From Williamsia sp. CHRR-6 (GTDB lineage Bacteria > Actinomycetota > Actinomycetes > Mycobacteriales > Mycobacteriaceae): 64,000 nucleotides of DNA. The notes under the pieces are model-generated. The model saw only the letters and a list, made by a program, of their open reading frames with translations, had not been told where the DNA came from and ran no database searches. Each line of letters opens with the position of its first letter. Position 1 is the first letter of the stretch. This document shows, piece by piece, positions 9,650-18,976 of this stretch. The DNA lies in NCBI RefSeq assembly GCF_018474015.1, contig NZ_JAHCSG010000001.1, forward strand, positions 310,001-374,000, given 5' to 3'. The translations under genes and the position numbers were made by a program.

Positions 9650-11860
9650 GTGAGTTCACCGGACAGCTCAGGACCCGATTCGCCCGACACCCCCGCCGAT
9701 TCGTCAGACCTGCCGGTGGCGCCGCCGGCCGCCACCTTGGACCCCAGCGACACCGTCGACCTCCCTGAGGACCGCTATCTCAACCGCGAATTGAGTTGGC
9801 TCGACTTCAATTCCAGAGTGCTGGCCCTGGCCGAGGACACCTCGCTGCCGCTGCTGGACCGGGCCAAGTTCCTGGCCATCTTCGCCTCAAATCTCGACGA
9901 GTTCTTCATGGTTCGGGTGGCCGGGCTCAAACGCCGAGACGAGACCGGGTTGTCGGTGCGCTCGGCGGATGGGCTGAGTCCCCGCGAGCAGCTGTCCCGC
10001 ATCGCGCGTCGCACCCAGACCATCGCCGAACGACACGCGCGGGTGTTCCTCGACCTGGTGCGACCGGCGTTGGCCGACAACGGTATCCACGTGGTGACGT
10101 GGGACGGCCTCAGCGACGATCAGCGCACCAGGATGTCGGAATACTTCCATGAGGAGGTGTTCCCGGTCCTCACACCGCTCGCGGTCGACCCTGCGCATCC
10201 TTTTCCTTACATCAGCGGCCTGAGCTTGAATCTCGCGGTCACGGTGTCGGATGTGTCCGAGGGCGGCGAGCACTTCGCCCGGGTCAAGGTCCCCGACAAC
10301 GTGAGTCGCTTCGTCGAGGTCGACAAGCTGATGCCGCGGCCGGTCGATTCCGGGTCTGAGGACACCGGGCCCCCGCAATCGGTGTTGCTGCCGATGGAGA
10401 CCCTGATCGCCGCACATCTCGAGCATCTGTTTCCCGGCATGCAGATCGTCGAACACCACGCGTTCCGCATCACCCGCAACGCCGACTTCGAGGTGGAGGA
10501 GGACCGCGACGAGGACCTGCTGCAAGCGCTCGAACGTGAACTCGCGCGGCGCCGTTTCGGTTCGCCGGTGCGCCTCGAGGTGGCCGACGACATGACCGAG
10601 CACATGCTCGAGTTGCTGTTGCGAGAACTCGACGTGGACCCGGCCGATGTGATCGAGGTGCCCGGGCTGCTGGACCTGTCTTGCCTGTTCCAGGTGTACG
10701 CCCTCGACCGACCGGCCCTCAAGGATCGGCCCTTCGTCCCGGCAACACATCCGGCGTTCGGTGAACGCGAGACCCCCAAAAGCGTGTTCGCGACCCTGCG
10801 CGAGGGCGATGTCCTCGTGCACCACCCGTACGACTCGTTCTCCACCAGCGTCCAACGGTTCATCGAGCAGGCGGCGTCGGATCCGCAGGTGTTGGCCATC
10901 AAGCAGACGCTGTACCGCACCTCCGGTGACTCCCCGATCGTCAACGCGCTCATCGACGCCGCGGAGGCGGGCAAGCAGGTGGTGGCGCTGGTGGAGATCA
11001 AGGCCCGGTTCGACGAGCAGGCCAACATCAAGTGGGCGCGTCAGCTCGAGCAGGCCGGGGTGCACGTGGTGTACGGGCTGGTGGGTCTCAAAACCCATTG
11101 CAAGACATGCCTTGTGGTGCGCCGCGAAGGGTCGACTATCCGCCGCTACTGCCATATCGGCACCGGCAACTACAACCCGAAGACCGCGCGACTCTACGAG
11201 GACGTGGGCTTGTTCACCGCCGCGCCCGACATCGGCGCCGACCTCACCGACCTGTTCAACACGTTGACCGGCTATTCGCGTAAACGCGAATACCGCAACC
11301 TGCTGGTCGCACCGCACGGGGTGCGGCGCGGGATCGTCGCGCGCATCGACTCCGAGATCGAGCGGCACCTCGCCGGCGACGACCGAGCCCTGATCCAGGT
11401 GAAGGCCAACGCCCTCGTCGACGAACAGGTCATCGATGCGCTGTACCGCGCCTCGCAAGCCGGGGTGCGCGTCAATGTGGTCGTGCGTGGCATCTGCGCA
11501 CTCAAGCCCGGGGTGCCCGGTCTGAGCGAGAACATCACGGTCCGTTCGATTCTCGGTCAGTTCCTGGAGCACTCGCGGATCCTGCACTTCGGTGCGCTCG
11601 ACGAGTACTGGATCGGTAGCGCGGACATGATGCACCGCAACCTCGATCGTCGAATCGAGGTGATGGCACAGGTGCGCGACCAGCGGTTGACCCGGGAGCT
11701 GGGTGAGATCTTCTCCTCGGCAATGGATCCCACCACCCGGTGTTGGGTGTTGCAGTCCGGCGGCAACTGGGTCGCCTCGCCGGAGGCTGGGGTGGACGTG
11801 CGAGATCATCAGCAGCAGTTGATGCGTCGTCGCCGCCATCGGTCGGACGCGGCCGGCTGA
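9650..11860 (+). CDS. ppk: Polyphosphate kinase 1
   Basis: Reversibly transfers the gamma phosphate of ATP to polyphosphate. The 736-residue protein has all PPK1 parts: N-terminal [12 protein letters not shown], the head domain with [11 protein letters not shown], and two C-terminal PLD-like domains with the autophosphorylated His in [14 protein letters not shown]-like sequence (here [14 protein letters not shown]) and the second His segment [16 protein letters not shown] at 9650 just after the cofC stop is preferred; an ATG at 9632 would overlap cofC by 11 bases and has no ribosome site. It is cotranscribed with cofC and probably mutT1. Confidence 0.95.
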   Translation: MSSPDSSGPDSPDTPADSSDLPVAPPAATLDPSDTVDLPEDRYLNRELSWLDFNSRVLALAEDTSLPLLDRAKFLAIFASNLDEFFMVRVAGLKRRDETGLSVRSADGLSPREQLSRIARRTQTIAERHARVFLDLVRPALADNGIHVVTWDGLSDDQRTRMSEYFHEEVFPVLTPLAVDPAHPFPYISGLSLNLAVTVSDVSEGGEHFARVKVPDNVSRFVEVDKLMPRPVDSGSEDTGPPQSVLLPMETLIAAHLEHLFPGMQIVEHHAFRITRNADFEVEEDRDEDLLQALERELARRRFGSPVRLEVADDMTEHMLELLLRELDVDPADVIEVPGLLDLSCLFQVYALDRPALKDRPFVPATHPAFGERETPKSVFATLREGDVLVHHPYDSFSTSVQRFIEQAASDPQVLAIKQTLYRTSGDSPIVNALIDAAEAGKQVVALVEIKARFDEQANIKWARQLEQAGVHVVYGLVGLKTHCKTCLVVRREGSTIRRYCHIGTGNYNPKTARLYEDVGLFTAAPDIGADLTDLFNTLTGYSRKREYRNLLVAPHGVRRGIVARIDSEIERHLAGDDRALIQVKANALVDEQVIDALYRASQAGVRVNVVVRGICALKPGVPGLSENITVRSILGQFLEHSRILHFGALDEYWIGSADMMHRNLDRRIEVMAQVRDQRLTRELGEIFSSAMDPTTRCWVLQSGGNWVASPEAGVDVRDHQQQLMRRRRHRSDAAG

Positions 11861-11909
11861 GTTCGGAGCACCGCGACCTCGCCATGACTGTCTTGACATC
11901 ACCGACGAC

Positions 11910-12869
11910 ATGACATCACAGAAGCGTTCGGTCCTGGCGGCCGGCGGAGTGCTATGGCGCGCAGCCGATCCGGCCTCCCGACCTCTCGACACGGCAGCGC
12001 CCGACACATCGACCCGCGGCGCGGCGGGTCGGGTCGAGGTGGCCCTGATCCACCGTCCGCGCTACGACGACTGGACCCTGCCCAAGGGCAAGTGCGAGGC
12101 CGGCGAGACGCTGGTGGGCACTGCGGTCCGCGAGATCAACGAGGAGACCGGGCACGGTGTGGTGCTCGGTCGCCATCTGGCGTGTGTGGACTACGCGATG
12201 AGCTCGAGCGCGCGAAAACGGGTGCATTACTGGTCTGCTCGCTCCACCGGCGGCACGTTCGAGGTCAACGATGAGGTCGATCGGATGGAGTGGGTGCCGC
12301 TGGGCCGGGTCCGAGACCGACTGACCTACCGGGCGGATCGGCGGGTGGTCGCCGAGTTCGCGCGCCTACCCGCCGATCTGACCACGGTGCTGGTGGTGCG
12401 CCATGCTCGGGCCGGTCGCAAGTCGCGCTATCGGGGCGACGACCGGCTGCGCCCGCTGGACAAGCTGGGCCGCCTACAGGCCGAAAAGCTCAGCGACCAG
12501 TGCGTTGCGTTCGGTGCGCAGCGGCTGCACTCGGCCGATCGCACTCGGTGCATCCAGACACTCGAGCCGTTGGCACACCGTCTGCATGTGCCGATCACGA
12601 TGGAACCGACCCTGTCCGAGGAGTCGTTTCGCGACGATCCCACCGCGGCGCTGGCCCGGATAACCGCCATCGCCGAGAAGTCCGGCACCCGGGTGATCTG
12701 CAGCCAAGGCAAAGTGATCCCGGATCTGTTGGCGGCGTGGACCGCTGGCACCGACGTCACGCTGCCGCGCAGCCGCAACCGCAAGGCCAGCATGTGGGTG
12801 TTGTCGCTGTGCGACGGTTCGGTGGTGGCCGTCGATCACCTGGCCAGCCCGGTGCCCGAGTCGTCGTAG
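11910..12869 (+). CDS. mutT1: MutT1-type Nudix hydrolase fused to a histidine phosphatase
   Basis: Sanitises oxidised nucleotides: mycobacterial MutT1 converts 8-oxo-dGTP to the diphosphate and monophosphate stages. The 319-residue protein has a Nudix domain with box GKCEAGETLVGTAVREINEE (residues 60-79) and a C-terminal phosphoglycerate-mutase-like domain starting RHARAG (His165), with HSADRTRCIQT. The catalytic RHG triad reads RHA, as commonly seen in SixA-like domains. It follows ppk by 49 bases and ends at a strong bidirectional terminator facing hup. Confidence 0.93.
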   Translation: MTSQKRSVLAAGGVLWRAADPASRPLDTAAPDTSTRGAAGRVEVALIHRPRYDDWTLPKGKCEAGETLVGTAVREINEETGHGVVLGRHLACVDYAMSSSARKRVHYWSARSTGGTFEVNDEVDRMEWVPLGRVRDRLTYRADRRVVAEFARLPADLTTVLVVRHARAGRKSRYRGDDRLRPLDKLGRLQAEKLSDQCVAFGAQRLHSADRTRCIQTLEPLAHRLHVPITMEPTLSEESFRDDPTAALARITAIAEKSGTRVICSQGKVIPDLLAAWTAGTDVTLPRSRNRKASMWVLSLCDGSVVAVDHLASPVPESS

Positions 12870-12890
12870 CGCACGCCGATTCGGCGCGCC

Positions 12891-12940
12891 AGACGCAAAC
12901 AACCCCCGGCGTGGGAAGTCGCCGGGGGTTGTCTGCGTCT
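12891..12940. terminator. Bidirectional intrinsic terminator between mutT1 and hup
   Basis: A 21-bp inverted repeat with one mismatch around the 8-base loop TGGGAAGT (12912-12919); the inner arms CAACCCCCGGCG and CGCCGGGGGTTG are perfect. It lies between two convergent genes and can serve both. Confidence 0.9.
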
Positions 12941-12949
12941 GCTGCGGAG

Positions 12950-13522
12950 TCAGCGTGCCTTGCGGGCGGTCGCCTTCTTGGCCGGAGCCTTCTTTGCGGG
13001 GGCCTTCTTGGCGGGAGCGGCCTTCTTGACCGGAGCCTTCTTGGCGACAACCTTCTTGGCCGGTGCCGCCTTCTTCACCGGAGCGGCCTTCTTGACCGGA
13101 GCCTTCTTGGCGACAACCTTCTTCGCGGGAGCAGCCTTCTTGGCCGCGGCCGCCTTCTTTGCGGGAGCCTTCTTGGCGGCAGCCTTGGTCGGGGTGGCGG
13201 TCGCAGCACCGCGCTTGACCGCCGGTCCGCTGGCACTGAGCTTCTGCTTGCCGGCCACAACCGCCTTGAACTGAGCACCGGGACGGAACGCCGGAACCGA
13301 GGTCGGACGGACCTTGACCGTCTCACCCGTGCGCGGGTTGCGGGCGACACGAGCTGCGCGACGGCGCTTCTCGAACACGCCGAACCCGGTGATGGTGACG
13401 TTCTCGCCACGGTTCACCGCCCGCACGATGGTGTCGACCACGTGCTCGACGGCGTCGGTGGCCGTGCGCCGATCGGTGTTCAGTTTCTTTGTCAGCTCTT
13501 CGATGAGCTCTGCCTTGTTCAT
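12950..13522 (-). CDS. hup: HupB-type HU protein with lysine/alanine/proline-rich tail
   Basis: Nucleoid-associated protein. Residues 1-90 are a complete HU domain ([14 protein letters not shown], then the DNA-binding arm [22 protein letters not shown]). Residues about 100-190 are [10 protein letters not shown] repeats of the eukaryotic H1-like type known from mycobacterial HupB, which bind DNA and are acetylated and methylated there. Total 190 residues, similar to mycobacterial HupB. It is monocistronic, with the bidirectional terminator just downstream. Confidence 0.97.
   Translation of the reverse strand: MNKAELIEELTKKLNTDRRTATDAVEHVVDTIVRAVNRGENVTITGFGVFEKRRRAARVARNPRTGETVKVRPTSVPAFRPGAQFKAVVAGKQKLSASGPAVKRGAATATPTKAAAKKAPAKKAAAAKKAAPAKKVVAKKAPVKKAAPVKKAAPAKKVVAKKAPVKKAAPAKKAPAKKAPAKKATARKAR
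13014..13123 (-). repeat. 44-bp direct repeat inside hup
   Basis: Positions 13014-13057 and 13080-13123 are identical and lie 66 bases apart start to start, a 22-residue period in the tail ([15 protein letters not shown]). Recombination here would change tail length in frame. Confidence 0.88.
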
Positions 13523-13691
13523 GAATCAACCTCCGCAAGCTGGTGGCTCACCTTGAGCCGGCTACAGCACACGGTAAACGTCGTCAAGCCAAACGTCCAT
13601 GATCCACGCAGTAATTGTTTGGCGTGGCGAGCATCCAAGTCCGATAAGGACTTCGACTCCGACCCCCTCACAGGGGCGACGAACCTGCCCG

Positions 13692-14279
13692 TCAGATGGT
13701 GGCCGGTTTCCATAGGGGCCTTGACATTTCGTACTCCGAAATGGCCTCTACCTGCCGCAACGTCAATCCTATGTCGTCGAGACCCTCCAGCAGACGCCAC
13801 CTGGTGTAGTCGTCAATTCCAAAGCGCACCACCAGGTCATCGATGCTGACGGTCCGATCCTCAAGGCTGACCGTGATTTCCGTCCCGGGACGTTCCTCGA
13901 GGCGTTTCCAGATCAGTTCGACATCGGATTGCTCGACCTGCGCCGCCACCAGACCCGCTTTTCCGGCGTTGCCGCGAAAGATGTCTGCGAAGCGGGAGGA
14001 GATCACCACCCGGAATCCGAAGTCCGACAGCGCCCAGACCGCGTGTTCGCGTGACGATCCCGTCCCGAAGTCGGGTCCGGCCACCAGCACCGAGCCTTCC
14101 GACCAAGGGTGGTTGTTCAAGATGAACTCAGGATCATTGCGCCAGCCGGCGAACAACCCGTCCTCGAAACCCGTGCGCGTCACCCGTTTCAAGTAGACGG
14201 CCGGGATGATCTGGTCGGTGTCGACATTGGATCGACGCAGTGGGACACCGATTCCAGTGTGGGTGGTGAAGGCTTCCAT
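13692..14279 (-). CDS. leuD: 3-isopropylmalate dehydratase, small subunit
   Basis: Partner of LeuC in isomerising 2- to 3-isopropylmalate in leucine synthesis. The 195-residue protein starts [20 protein letters not shown] and contains the swivel-domain motifs [10 protein letters not shown] and [13 protein letters not shown]. The ATG at 14277-14279 is the family start. It lies 74 bases downstream of leuC on the same strand; the pair is divergent from an IclR regulator. Confidence 0.97.
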   Translation of the reverse strand: MEAFTTHTGIGVPLRRSNVDTDQIIPAVYLKRVTRTGFEDGLFAGWRNDPEFILNNHPWSEGSVLVAGPDFGTGSSREHAVWALSDFGFRVVISSRFADIFRGNAGKAGLVAAQVEQSDVELIWKRLEERPGTEITVSLEDRTVSIDDLVVRFGIDDYTRWRLLEGLDDIGLTLRQVEAISEYEMSRPLWKPATI

Positions 14280-14353
14280 GATCTTCCTCGCAGGGTCGTA
14301 GGGTCGCGATCGACTTCCGGTGGGAGCGGGCGGGTTCGGCTCGGGTCGCGCGT

Positions 14354-15784
14354 TCAGCCGACGAGATCGGCCGGGGCAGCCAAATGTCCGGTCACCGCTG
14401 TGGCCGCAGCAACCGCCGGTGAGACCAGATGCGTGCGACCGCCTTTGCCCTGTCTGCCCTCGAAGTTGCGGTTGGAGGTCGATGCACATCGCTCACCCGG
14501 AGCGAGCTGGTCAGGGTTCATGCCCAGGCACATCGAGCACCCGGCCTGTCGCCACTGCGCGCCTGCGGCGGTGAAGATCTCGCCGAGCCCCTCGGCTTCG
14601 GCCTGAGCCCGGACCCGCATCGACCCGGGCACGATCAACATCCGCATGCCGGGCGCCACCGTTCGTCCACGCAGCACCTCGGCGACCGCCCGTAGATCCT
14701 CGATGCGGCCGTTGGTGCACGACCCCACGAAGACGGTGTCGATCGCGATGTCGCGCAGCGGTGTTCCGGGCGCGAGATCCATGTAGTCCAAGGCCTTCTG
14801 CGCAGCCAGGGCCGCCGATTCGTCACCGAACTCGGCCGGGTCGGGGACCCGGGCCCCCAGCGGTGCACCCTGCCCCGGGTTGGTACCCCAGGTGACGAAC
14901 GGTGTCAGCGTCGAGGCGTCGATGTGGACCTCGGCGTCGAACTGCGCACCCGGGTCGGTGCGCAAACTGTCCCAATGCGCCACGGCAGCATCCCAATCGG
15001 CGCCGCTGGGTGCGTGCGGGCGGCCCTTGAGGTAGTCGTAGGTGGTCGCGTCGGGGGCGATCATCCCCGCACGCGCCCCGGCCTCGATCGACATGTTGCA
15101 CATCGTCATCCGCGCCTCCATCGACAGCTTCTCGATGGCCGACCCCCGATATTCCAGGACGTAACCCTGACCGCCGCCGGTCCCGATCTGAGCGATGATC
15201 GCCAGGATCAAGTCCTTGCTCGTCACGCCCGGCGGCAGTTCACCGTCGACAGTGATGGCCATCGTCTTGAACGGCCGCAGCGACAGTGTCTGGGTGGCCA
15301 GCACGTGCTCGACCTCCGAGGTACCGATGCCCATCGCGAGCGCCCCGAACGCACCGTGGGTGGAGGTGTGACTGTCTCCACAGACGATGGTCATCCCGGG
15401 CTGGGTGAGCCCGAGTTGGGGTCCGATGATGTGCACGATGCCCTGTTCGGTGTCACCCATGCTGTGCAGTCGGATCCCGAACTCGGCGCAGTTGCGCCGC
15501 AACGTGTCCACCTGCGTCCGAGAGACCTCGTCGGCGATCGGCTTGTCGATGTCGACGGTGGGGACGTTGTGGTCCTCGGTGGCGATGGTGAGATCGGGTC
15601 GACGCACCGGACGACCGGCCAGGCGCAGCCCGTCGAAGGCCTGCGGGCTGGTCACCTCATGGACGAGGTGCAGGTCGATGTAGATCAGATCGGGGTCGTG
15701 GGTGCCGCTGGCATCGGCACCGCCGGCCACCACGACATGCTCAGCCCACACCTTCTCGGCCAGGGTCTTCGGAGTGCTCATCAT
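14354..15784 (-). CDS. leuC: 3-isopropylmalate dehydratase, large subunit
   Basis: Aconitase-family catalytic subunit with a 4Fe-4S cluster. Cluster ligands are seen in VGSCTNGR and GCSMCLGMN, and the substrate-site loop [16 protein letters not shown] is intact. The 476-residue length fits the family. Two adjacent ATGs begin the gene (15782-15784 or three bases later). Only 51 bases separate it from the divergent IclR gene, so the shared region probably carries the operator for both. Confidence 0.97.
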   Translation of the reverse strand: MMSTPKTLAEKVWAEHVVVAGGADASGTHDPDLIYIDLHLVHEVTSPQAFDGLRLAGRPVRRPDLTIATEDHNVPTVDIDKPIADEVSRTQVDTLRRNCAEFGIRLHSMGDTEQGIVHIIGPQLGLTQPGMTIVCGDSHTSTHGAFGALAMGIGTSEVEHVLATQTLSLRPFKTMAITVDGELPPGVTSKDLILAIIAQIGTGGGQGYVLEYRGSAIEKLSMEARMTMCNMSIEAGARAGMIAPDATTYDYLKGRPHAPSGADWDAAVAHWDSLRTDPGAQFDAEVHIDASTLTPFVTWGTNPGQGAPLGARVPDPAEFGDESAALAAQKALDYMDLAPGTPLRDIAIDTVFVGSCTNGRIEDLRAVAEVLRGRTVAPGMRMLIVPGSMRVRAQAEAEGLGEIFTAAGAQWRQAGCSMCLGMNPDQLAPGERCASTSNRNFEGRQGKGGRTHLVSPAVAAATAVTGHLAAPADLVG

Positions 15785-15818
15785 CGATCACCACATTCGC
15801 GTGCGTTTCAACATTTGG

Positions 15819-15835
15819 GAGTCTAGTATCGACTC
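15819..15835. promoter_or_regulatory. Candidate operator between leuC and the IclR gene, with leaderless -10 box
   Basis: GAGTC and GACTC form an inverted repeat around TAGTATC, directly before the regulator's GTG. The central TAGTAT (15824-15829) fits a TANNNT -10 box six bases before the start codon, so the regulator could occlude its own leaderless promoter. Function is inferred. Confidence 0.5.
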
Positions 15836-16591
15836 GTGAGACATGGTAACGCACCGGCGGGTTCGGGCGGAGCGGGTTCAGACATGGTGGTCAGCGGCGT
15901 CGGCGTACTCGACAAATCCGTCGCCGTCCTGAAGGCGACAGCGCAGAGTCCCTGCAGCCTCAACGAATTGTGCACCCGAACCGGGTTGCCGCGAGCCACC
16001 GCACACCGCCTGGCCATCGGCCTGGAGACCCATCGCCTGCTGGTGCGCAACTCCGCCGGACAGTGGCATCCGGGACCGGCGCTGACCGAGCTCGCCTCCG
16101 AAGCCGGTGATGCGGTGCGCGAAGCGGCGATGATGGTGCTACCTCGACTGCGGGAGATCACCGGCGAGTCGGTGCAGCTGTACCGACGAGAGGGCACCGT
16201 CCGGGTGTGTATCGCGGCCATGGAGCCGCCGAGCGGCCTGCGCGACACCGTCCAGGTAGGGGCACATCTGCCCATGACAGCCGGCTCGGGAGCAAAAGTT
16301 CTGCTCGCCTGGGCAGACCCGGCGACGCAACGAACCCTGTTGGACGAGTGCGGTTTCGGCGAACGCACCCTGCTCGAGATCCGACGCCGGGGCTGGGCAC
16401 AGAGCGCAGGCGAACGCGAGTCGGGCGTGGCCAGTGTGTCTGCGCCGGTCCGAGATGCCCGCGGCGAGGTGGTCGCAGCCATCTCGGTCTCGGGACCCAT
16501 CGACCGGATGGGCCGCCGGCCAGGGTCTCGTTGGGCCGCAGACCTCTTGGCGGCCGCAGACGCAATCCACAAGCGCCTTGTGCACTCCTGA
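15836..16591 (+). CDS. IclR-family transcriptional regulator, probable leuCD regulator
   Basis: A 251-residue protein with an N-terminal winged helix (SLNELCTRTGLPRATAHRLA, about residues 41-60) and a C-terminal IclR effector domain (from about residue 95). By position it matches Rv2989. Divergence from leuC across 51 bases makes control of leuCD the simplest inference; a Streptomyces IclR protein (NdgR/AreB) is known to control leuCD. The GTG at 15836 lies right after a TAGTAT box, so the mRNA may be leaderless and residues up to about 20 may be non-conserved. Confidence 0.9.
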   Translation: MRHGNAPAGSGGAGSDMVVSGVGVLDKSVAVLKATAQSPCSLNELCTRTGLPRATAHRLAIGLETHRLLVRNSAGQWHPGPALTELASEAGDAVREAAMMVLPRLREITGESVQLYRREGTVRVCIAAMEPPSGLRDTVQVGAHLPMTAGSGAKVLLAWADPATQRTLLDECGFGERTLLEIRRRGWAQSAGERESGVASVSAPVRDARGEVVAAISVSGPIDRMGRRPGSRWAADLLAAADAIHKRLVHS

Positions 16592-16656
16592 TCCACCACC
16601 CCCTGGGGCCTCGACGAGGACCTCAGGCCCACCTCCCCCTCAGACAGGAGAATCCG

Positions 16657-17160
16657 ATGGGAGCCAATCAGCGCGCACAGATCGTGATGAGCGACGACGA
16701 GATCGTGCAATTCGTGGAGCAGAGTCGCACCTGCACGGTGGCCACGCAGTCACCGAACGGATCAGTACATCTGGTGGCCATGTGGTACGCGGTGCTCGAC
16801 GGGGAGATCTGGTTCGAGACCAAGGCCAAATCGCAGAAGGTGGCAAACCTTCGCCGCAACCCGAACATCACCGTCCTCATCGAAGACGGCCACACATATG
16901 ACGCGCTCCGCGGGGTCAGCTTCGAGGGCCGAGCCGAGATCGTCGAGGACCCGGCGCATCTCGATCGAGTGGGGATCAGCGTGTGGGAGCGCTACAACGG
17001 GGAGTACACCGAGGCCCTCAAGCCGCTCGTCGATCAGATGATGCACAAGCGGATCGCGGTGCGAGTGCTCACCACCCGCACCCGGAGCTGGGATCATCGC
17101 AAACTCGGACTCCCGGCGATGCCGCTGGCCGGCAGCACCGCGGCGTACCTACAGAAGTAG
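16657..17160 (+). CDS. Pyridoxamine 5'-phosphate oxidase-fold protein (FMN/F420-type)
   Basis: A 167-residue split-barrel protein. The core ARTCTVAT-like strand (here SRTCTVATQSPNGSVHLVAM), FETKAKSQKVANLRRNP and the YDALRGVSFEGRAEI strand mark the PPOX/FDOR superfamily, which binds FMN, F420 or heme. The relative at this locus in M. tuberculosis is Rv2991. Cofactor and substrate cannot be read from sequence. CAGGAG precedes the ATG at 16657. It follows the IclR gene by 65 bases and may share its transcript. Confidence 0.88.
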   Translation: MGANQRAQIVMSDDEIVQFVEQSRTCTVATQSPNGSVHLVAMWYAVLDGEIWFETKAKSQKVANLRRNPNITVLIEDGHTYDALRGVSFEGRAEIVEDPAHLDRVGISVWERYNGEYTEALKPLVDQMMHKRIAVRVLTTRTRSWDHRKLGLPAMPLAGSTAAYLQK

Positions 17161-17202
17161 GCCGCCGAGGACCGGCATCGTCGCCGACCACCCGGTGTTC
17201 AC

Positions 17203-17248
17203 TTGACTGAGTGATTCGATGTCGATCAACGTAGACAGGTGTCGAATC
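17203..17248 (+). promoter_or_regulatory. Possible relic ars promoter/operator
   Basis: TTGACT at 17203-17208 resembles a -35 box. It overlaps the start of a spaced inverted repeat, GATTCGA (17213-17219) with TCGAATC (17242-17248), containing GATGTCGATCAA. It sits before the arsR-like remnant, the expected operator place. No convincing -10 box was found. Confidence 0.35.
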
Positions 17249-17410
17249 AAACAAGGCGCATCGACAACTCACGTGTCCGGTTGCGTGGGACGCCGACTCC
17301 CGCCGCCGCAGGCCACCACCTCCGGTCACCTGACGATGCTGCGCCAGAGGGGATTCCACGACCCGAGACCTACGGCACCGCGAGCCCACCACGATCCGTG
17401 CGGCGTCGCA
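17219..17410 (+). pseudogene. Degenerate ArsR-like regulator remnant
   Basis: A frame open from 17219 contains PPQATTSGHLTMLRQRGFHD, which aligns by eye with the recognition helix of ArsR repressors (LSQ-T-SHHLKVLR-AG). A preceding GCVGRRLP could be the decayed metal-site Cys region. The conserved C-terminal RRGTWVYY segment is not found in any frame, and the frame runs on into the next pseudogene. Position before an ACR3 pump and arsC supports an arsR origin, but the match is short. Confidence 0.45.
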
Positions 17411-17414
17411 CGGT

Positions 17415-17888
17415 ATGAGCACCGAAGTGTCGGCCAGGCCAGTTGTGGGCAGACTGCACTCTCGCGCCTGCTGCCCATCTGGACAGGCACGGCCATGGTG
17501 GGGGGAGTTGCGCTGGGGCAGTTGGTCCCACAGCTCGACGACACCCAGTCGGCGATCTCGCTGGATCAGATCACCGCTGATCCTGGTGACTTCGCCCGGA
17601 TCGCGTTGCCGCTGGTGTGTTTCGCGGCGTTGCAGGGCGGTAGCCACATGGTGGGCGCTGCCACCGGGGTGGGCTACGAGCGCACCACCACCCTGGCGTT
17701 CACCCCGGCAGGCAACAACTTCGAACTCGCGATCGCGGGTGCCATCGCGACCTACGGGGCCCACCTCCGGTCAGGCCCTGGCCGGGGTGGTGGGCCCGCT
17801 GATCGAGGTGGCGGTGCTGGTGGGTCTGGTCGATATGTCTCTGGCCTACGCGGACGTATCCCACCCACGGCGACGACAACAGGCATAG
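17415..17888 (+). pseudogene. arsB: ACR3-type arsenite efflux pump, frameshifted and internally deleted
   Basis: Recognisable ACR3 pieces occur in two frames. The N-terminus starts at ATG 17415. After a frame change near 17455 the first-helix segment LLPIWTGTAMVGGVALGQLV is read. Soon after, ARIALPLVCFAALQ and the hallmark TTTLAFTPAGNNFELAIAGA appear. A second frame change near 17758 leads to SGQALAGVVGPLIEVAVLVG and a TAG at 17886-17888. About 145 residues remain of the usual 350-370, so roughly 200 central residues, including the conserved Cys in TM4, are deleted. The Glu of NNFEL remains. Two frameshifts plus a deletion make it non-functional. Confidence 0.85.
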
Positions 17889-17913
17889 CAACGACAACGA
17901 CAATAGGAGCCAC

Positions 17914-18324
17914 ATGATGAGTAGACCGAGTGTGCTGTTCGTCTGCGTGCACAACGCAGGCCGGTCACAGATGGCGGCCGGATTGTTGACCGCACGGGCC
18001 GGCGATGCGGTCGAGGTGCGATCGGCCGGTAGCGCACCCGCCGATTCACTCAATCCCGTTGCAGTACAGGCGATGAGCGAGATCGGCATCGACATCACCA
18101 CTGCCACCCCCAAGGTCCTCGACCCCGATGCGGTCGAGGCCTCGGACGTGGTGATCACCATGGGCTGCGGTGATGCCTGCCCGTATTTCCCCGGTGTCTC
18201 CTATCGGGATTGGATACTCGACGACCCGGCCGGCCAAGGCATCGAGGCGGTTCGGGTGATCCGTGACGACATCGCGACACGAGTAGACGAACTCATCGCA
18301 GAGTTGTTACCCGACCGGAGGTGA
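17914..18324 (+). CDS. arsC: Arsenate reductase, low-molecular-weight phosphatase fold
   Basis: Reduces arsenate to arsenite. The 136-residue protein has the P-loop CVHNAGRS (CX5R, Cys11-Arg17) and a second Cys pair in MGCGDACPYFPG (Cys85, Cys89), the pattern of mycothiol- or thioredoxin-linked ArsC of actinobacteria. The reading frame is fully intact, unlike the pump upstream. AGGAG at 17905-17909 serves either of two adjacent ATGs (17914 or 17917). Without a working pump the product would raise internal arsenite unless another exporter exists. Confidence 0.92.
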   Translation: MMSRPSVLFVCVHNAGRSQMAAGLLTARAGDAVEVRSAGSAPADSLNPVAVQAMSEIGIDITTATPKVLDPDAVEASDVVITMGCGDACPYFPGVSYRDWILDDPAGQGIEAVRVIRDDIATRVDELIAELLPDRR

Positions 18325-18400
18325 TCGCTCACCTGGCGGGCACCTGCCGCCGCCTCGCACGGTGGTGCCCGCCTCGCACGGCTCAGGCACCGAGCGACGG

Positions 18401-18513
18401 GCAACTCAGCGTGCGACGAGACCCCGAGCGTGCGAACGACAGCACCGTTAGCGAGGGGCAACCGAGCGTGCGATGAGACCAAGAACGTGCGAACAACGCC
18501 TCACCGAGCGAGA
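18401..18513. repeat. Imperfect 57-bp tandem duplication in the arsC-tRNA gap
   Basis: The stretch 18325-18586 has no supported gene. Inside it, unit 18401-18457 (starting GCAACTCAGCGTGCGACGAG) is followed by a diverged copy from 18458 (starting GCAACCGAGCGTGCGATGAG). Both contain two CGTGCGA motifs. No hairpin or mobile-element end is associated with it. Confidence 0.75.
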
Positions 18514-18586
18514 CATCATGGGCGCCAGCACGTCTCGACAGACACCGATTCCTGGCGCGATCCGCCGAATCACCTGGTAGACAACA

Positions 18587-18617
18587 ACATCCCCCGATCG
18601 AAGGGATCAGGGGATGT
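18587..18617 (-). terminator. Intrinsic terminator after tRNA-Glu
   Basis: Arms ACATCCCC (18587-18594) and GGGGATGT (18610-18617) enclose a 15-base loop. On the minus strand the stem is followed by TGTTGTC, a weak T-rich tail, seven bases beyond the tRNA 3' end. Confidence 0.75.
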
Positions 18618-18623
18618 CTGGTG

Positions 18624-18696
18624 TAGCCCCGACGGGATTCGAACCCGCGCTACCGGCGTGAGAGGCCGGCGTCCTAGGCCGCTAGACGACGGGGCC
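18624..18696 (-). tRNA. tRNA-Glu, anticodon CTC
   Basis: A 73-nt cloverleaf on the minus strand. Acceptor GGCCCCG pairs with CGGGGCT (G-U at the first pair), discriminator A. The anticodon stem CCGGC/GCCGG holds loop CTCTCAC, anticodon CTC (codon GAG). The T arm has GGTTCGAATC. CCA is not encoded directly at the 3' end. Confidence 0.96.
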
Positions 18697-18802
18697 AGGA
18701 ACTTTCTCTGTCAACACACTGCGCACGGACTCCGCAGCCTGACCAGATTACTGGTGCACCCCCCGAGAACCAAAATCTGTGGGCCTGCGGGAGTGCGTGA
18801 CG

Positions 18803-18874
18803 CTGGGGTACCAGGACTCGAACCTAGAATGGCGGTACCAGAAACCGCTGTGTTGCCAATTACACCATACCCCA
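18803..18874 (-). tRNA. tRNA-Gln, anticodon CTG
   Basis: A 72-nt cloverleaf on the minus strand. Acceptor TGGGGTA pairs with TACCCCA, discriminator G. The anticodon stem GCGGT/ACCGC holds loop TTCTGGT, anticodon CTG (codon CAG). The T arm has GGTTCGAGTC. CCA is not encoded. The U1-A72 pair is a known identity element for the GatCAB route. Confidence 0.96.
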
Positions 18875-18976
18875 ATCGGCGTTACGCTCAGTCGTGCTGA
18901 CCTGGCGAAAGCGCCGTGGGAGAGACTATCAAAGCGACCACGCCTTCCCGCAAATCCGCAGTTCAGCGGCCAGTTC

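Noticed and set aside
9887-12007. A 706-codon minus-strand frame across ppk
   Set aside because: Antisense shadow of ppk with no recognisable domain or ribosome site.
12950-13522. Insertion or phage-derived origin of the lysine-rich tail of hup
   Set aside because: The tail is normal for HupB of Mycobacteriales.
18325-18600. CRISPR-like repeat array
   Set aside because: Only two diverged copies with no unique spacers of uniform size and no cas genes.
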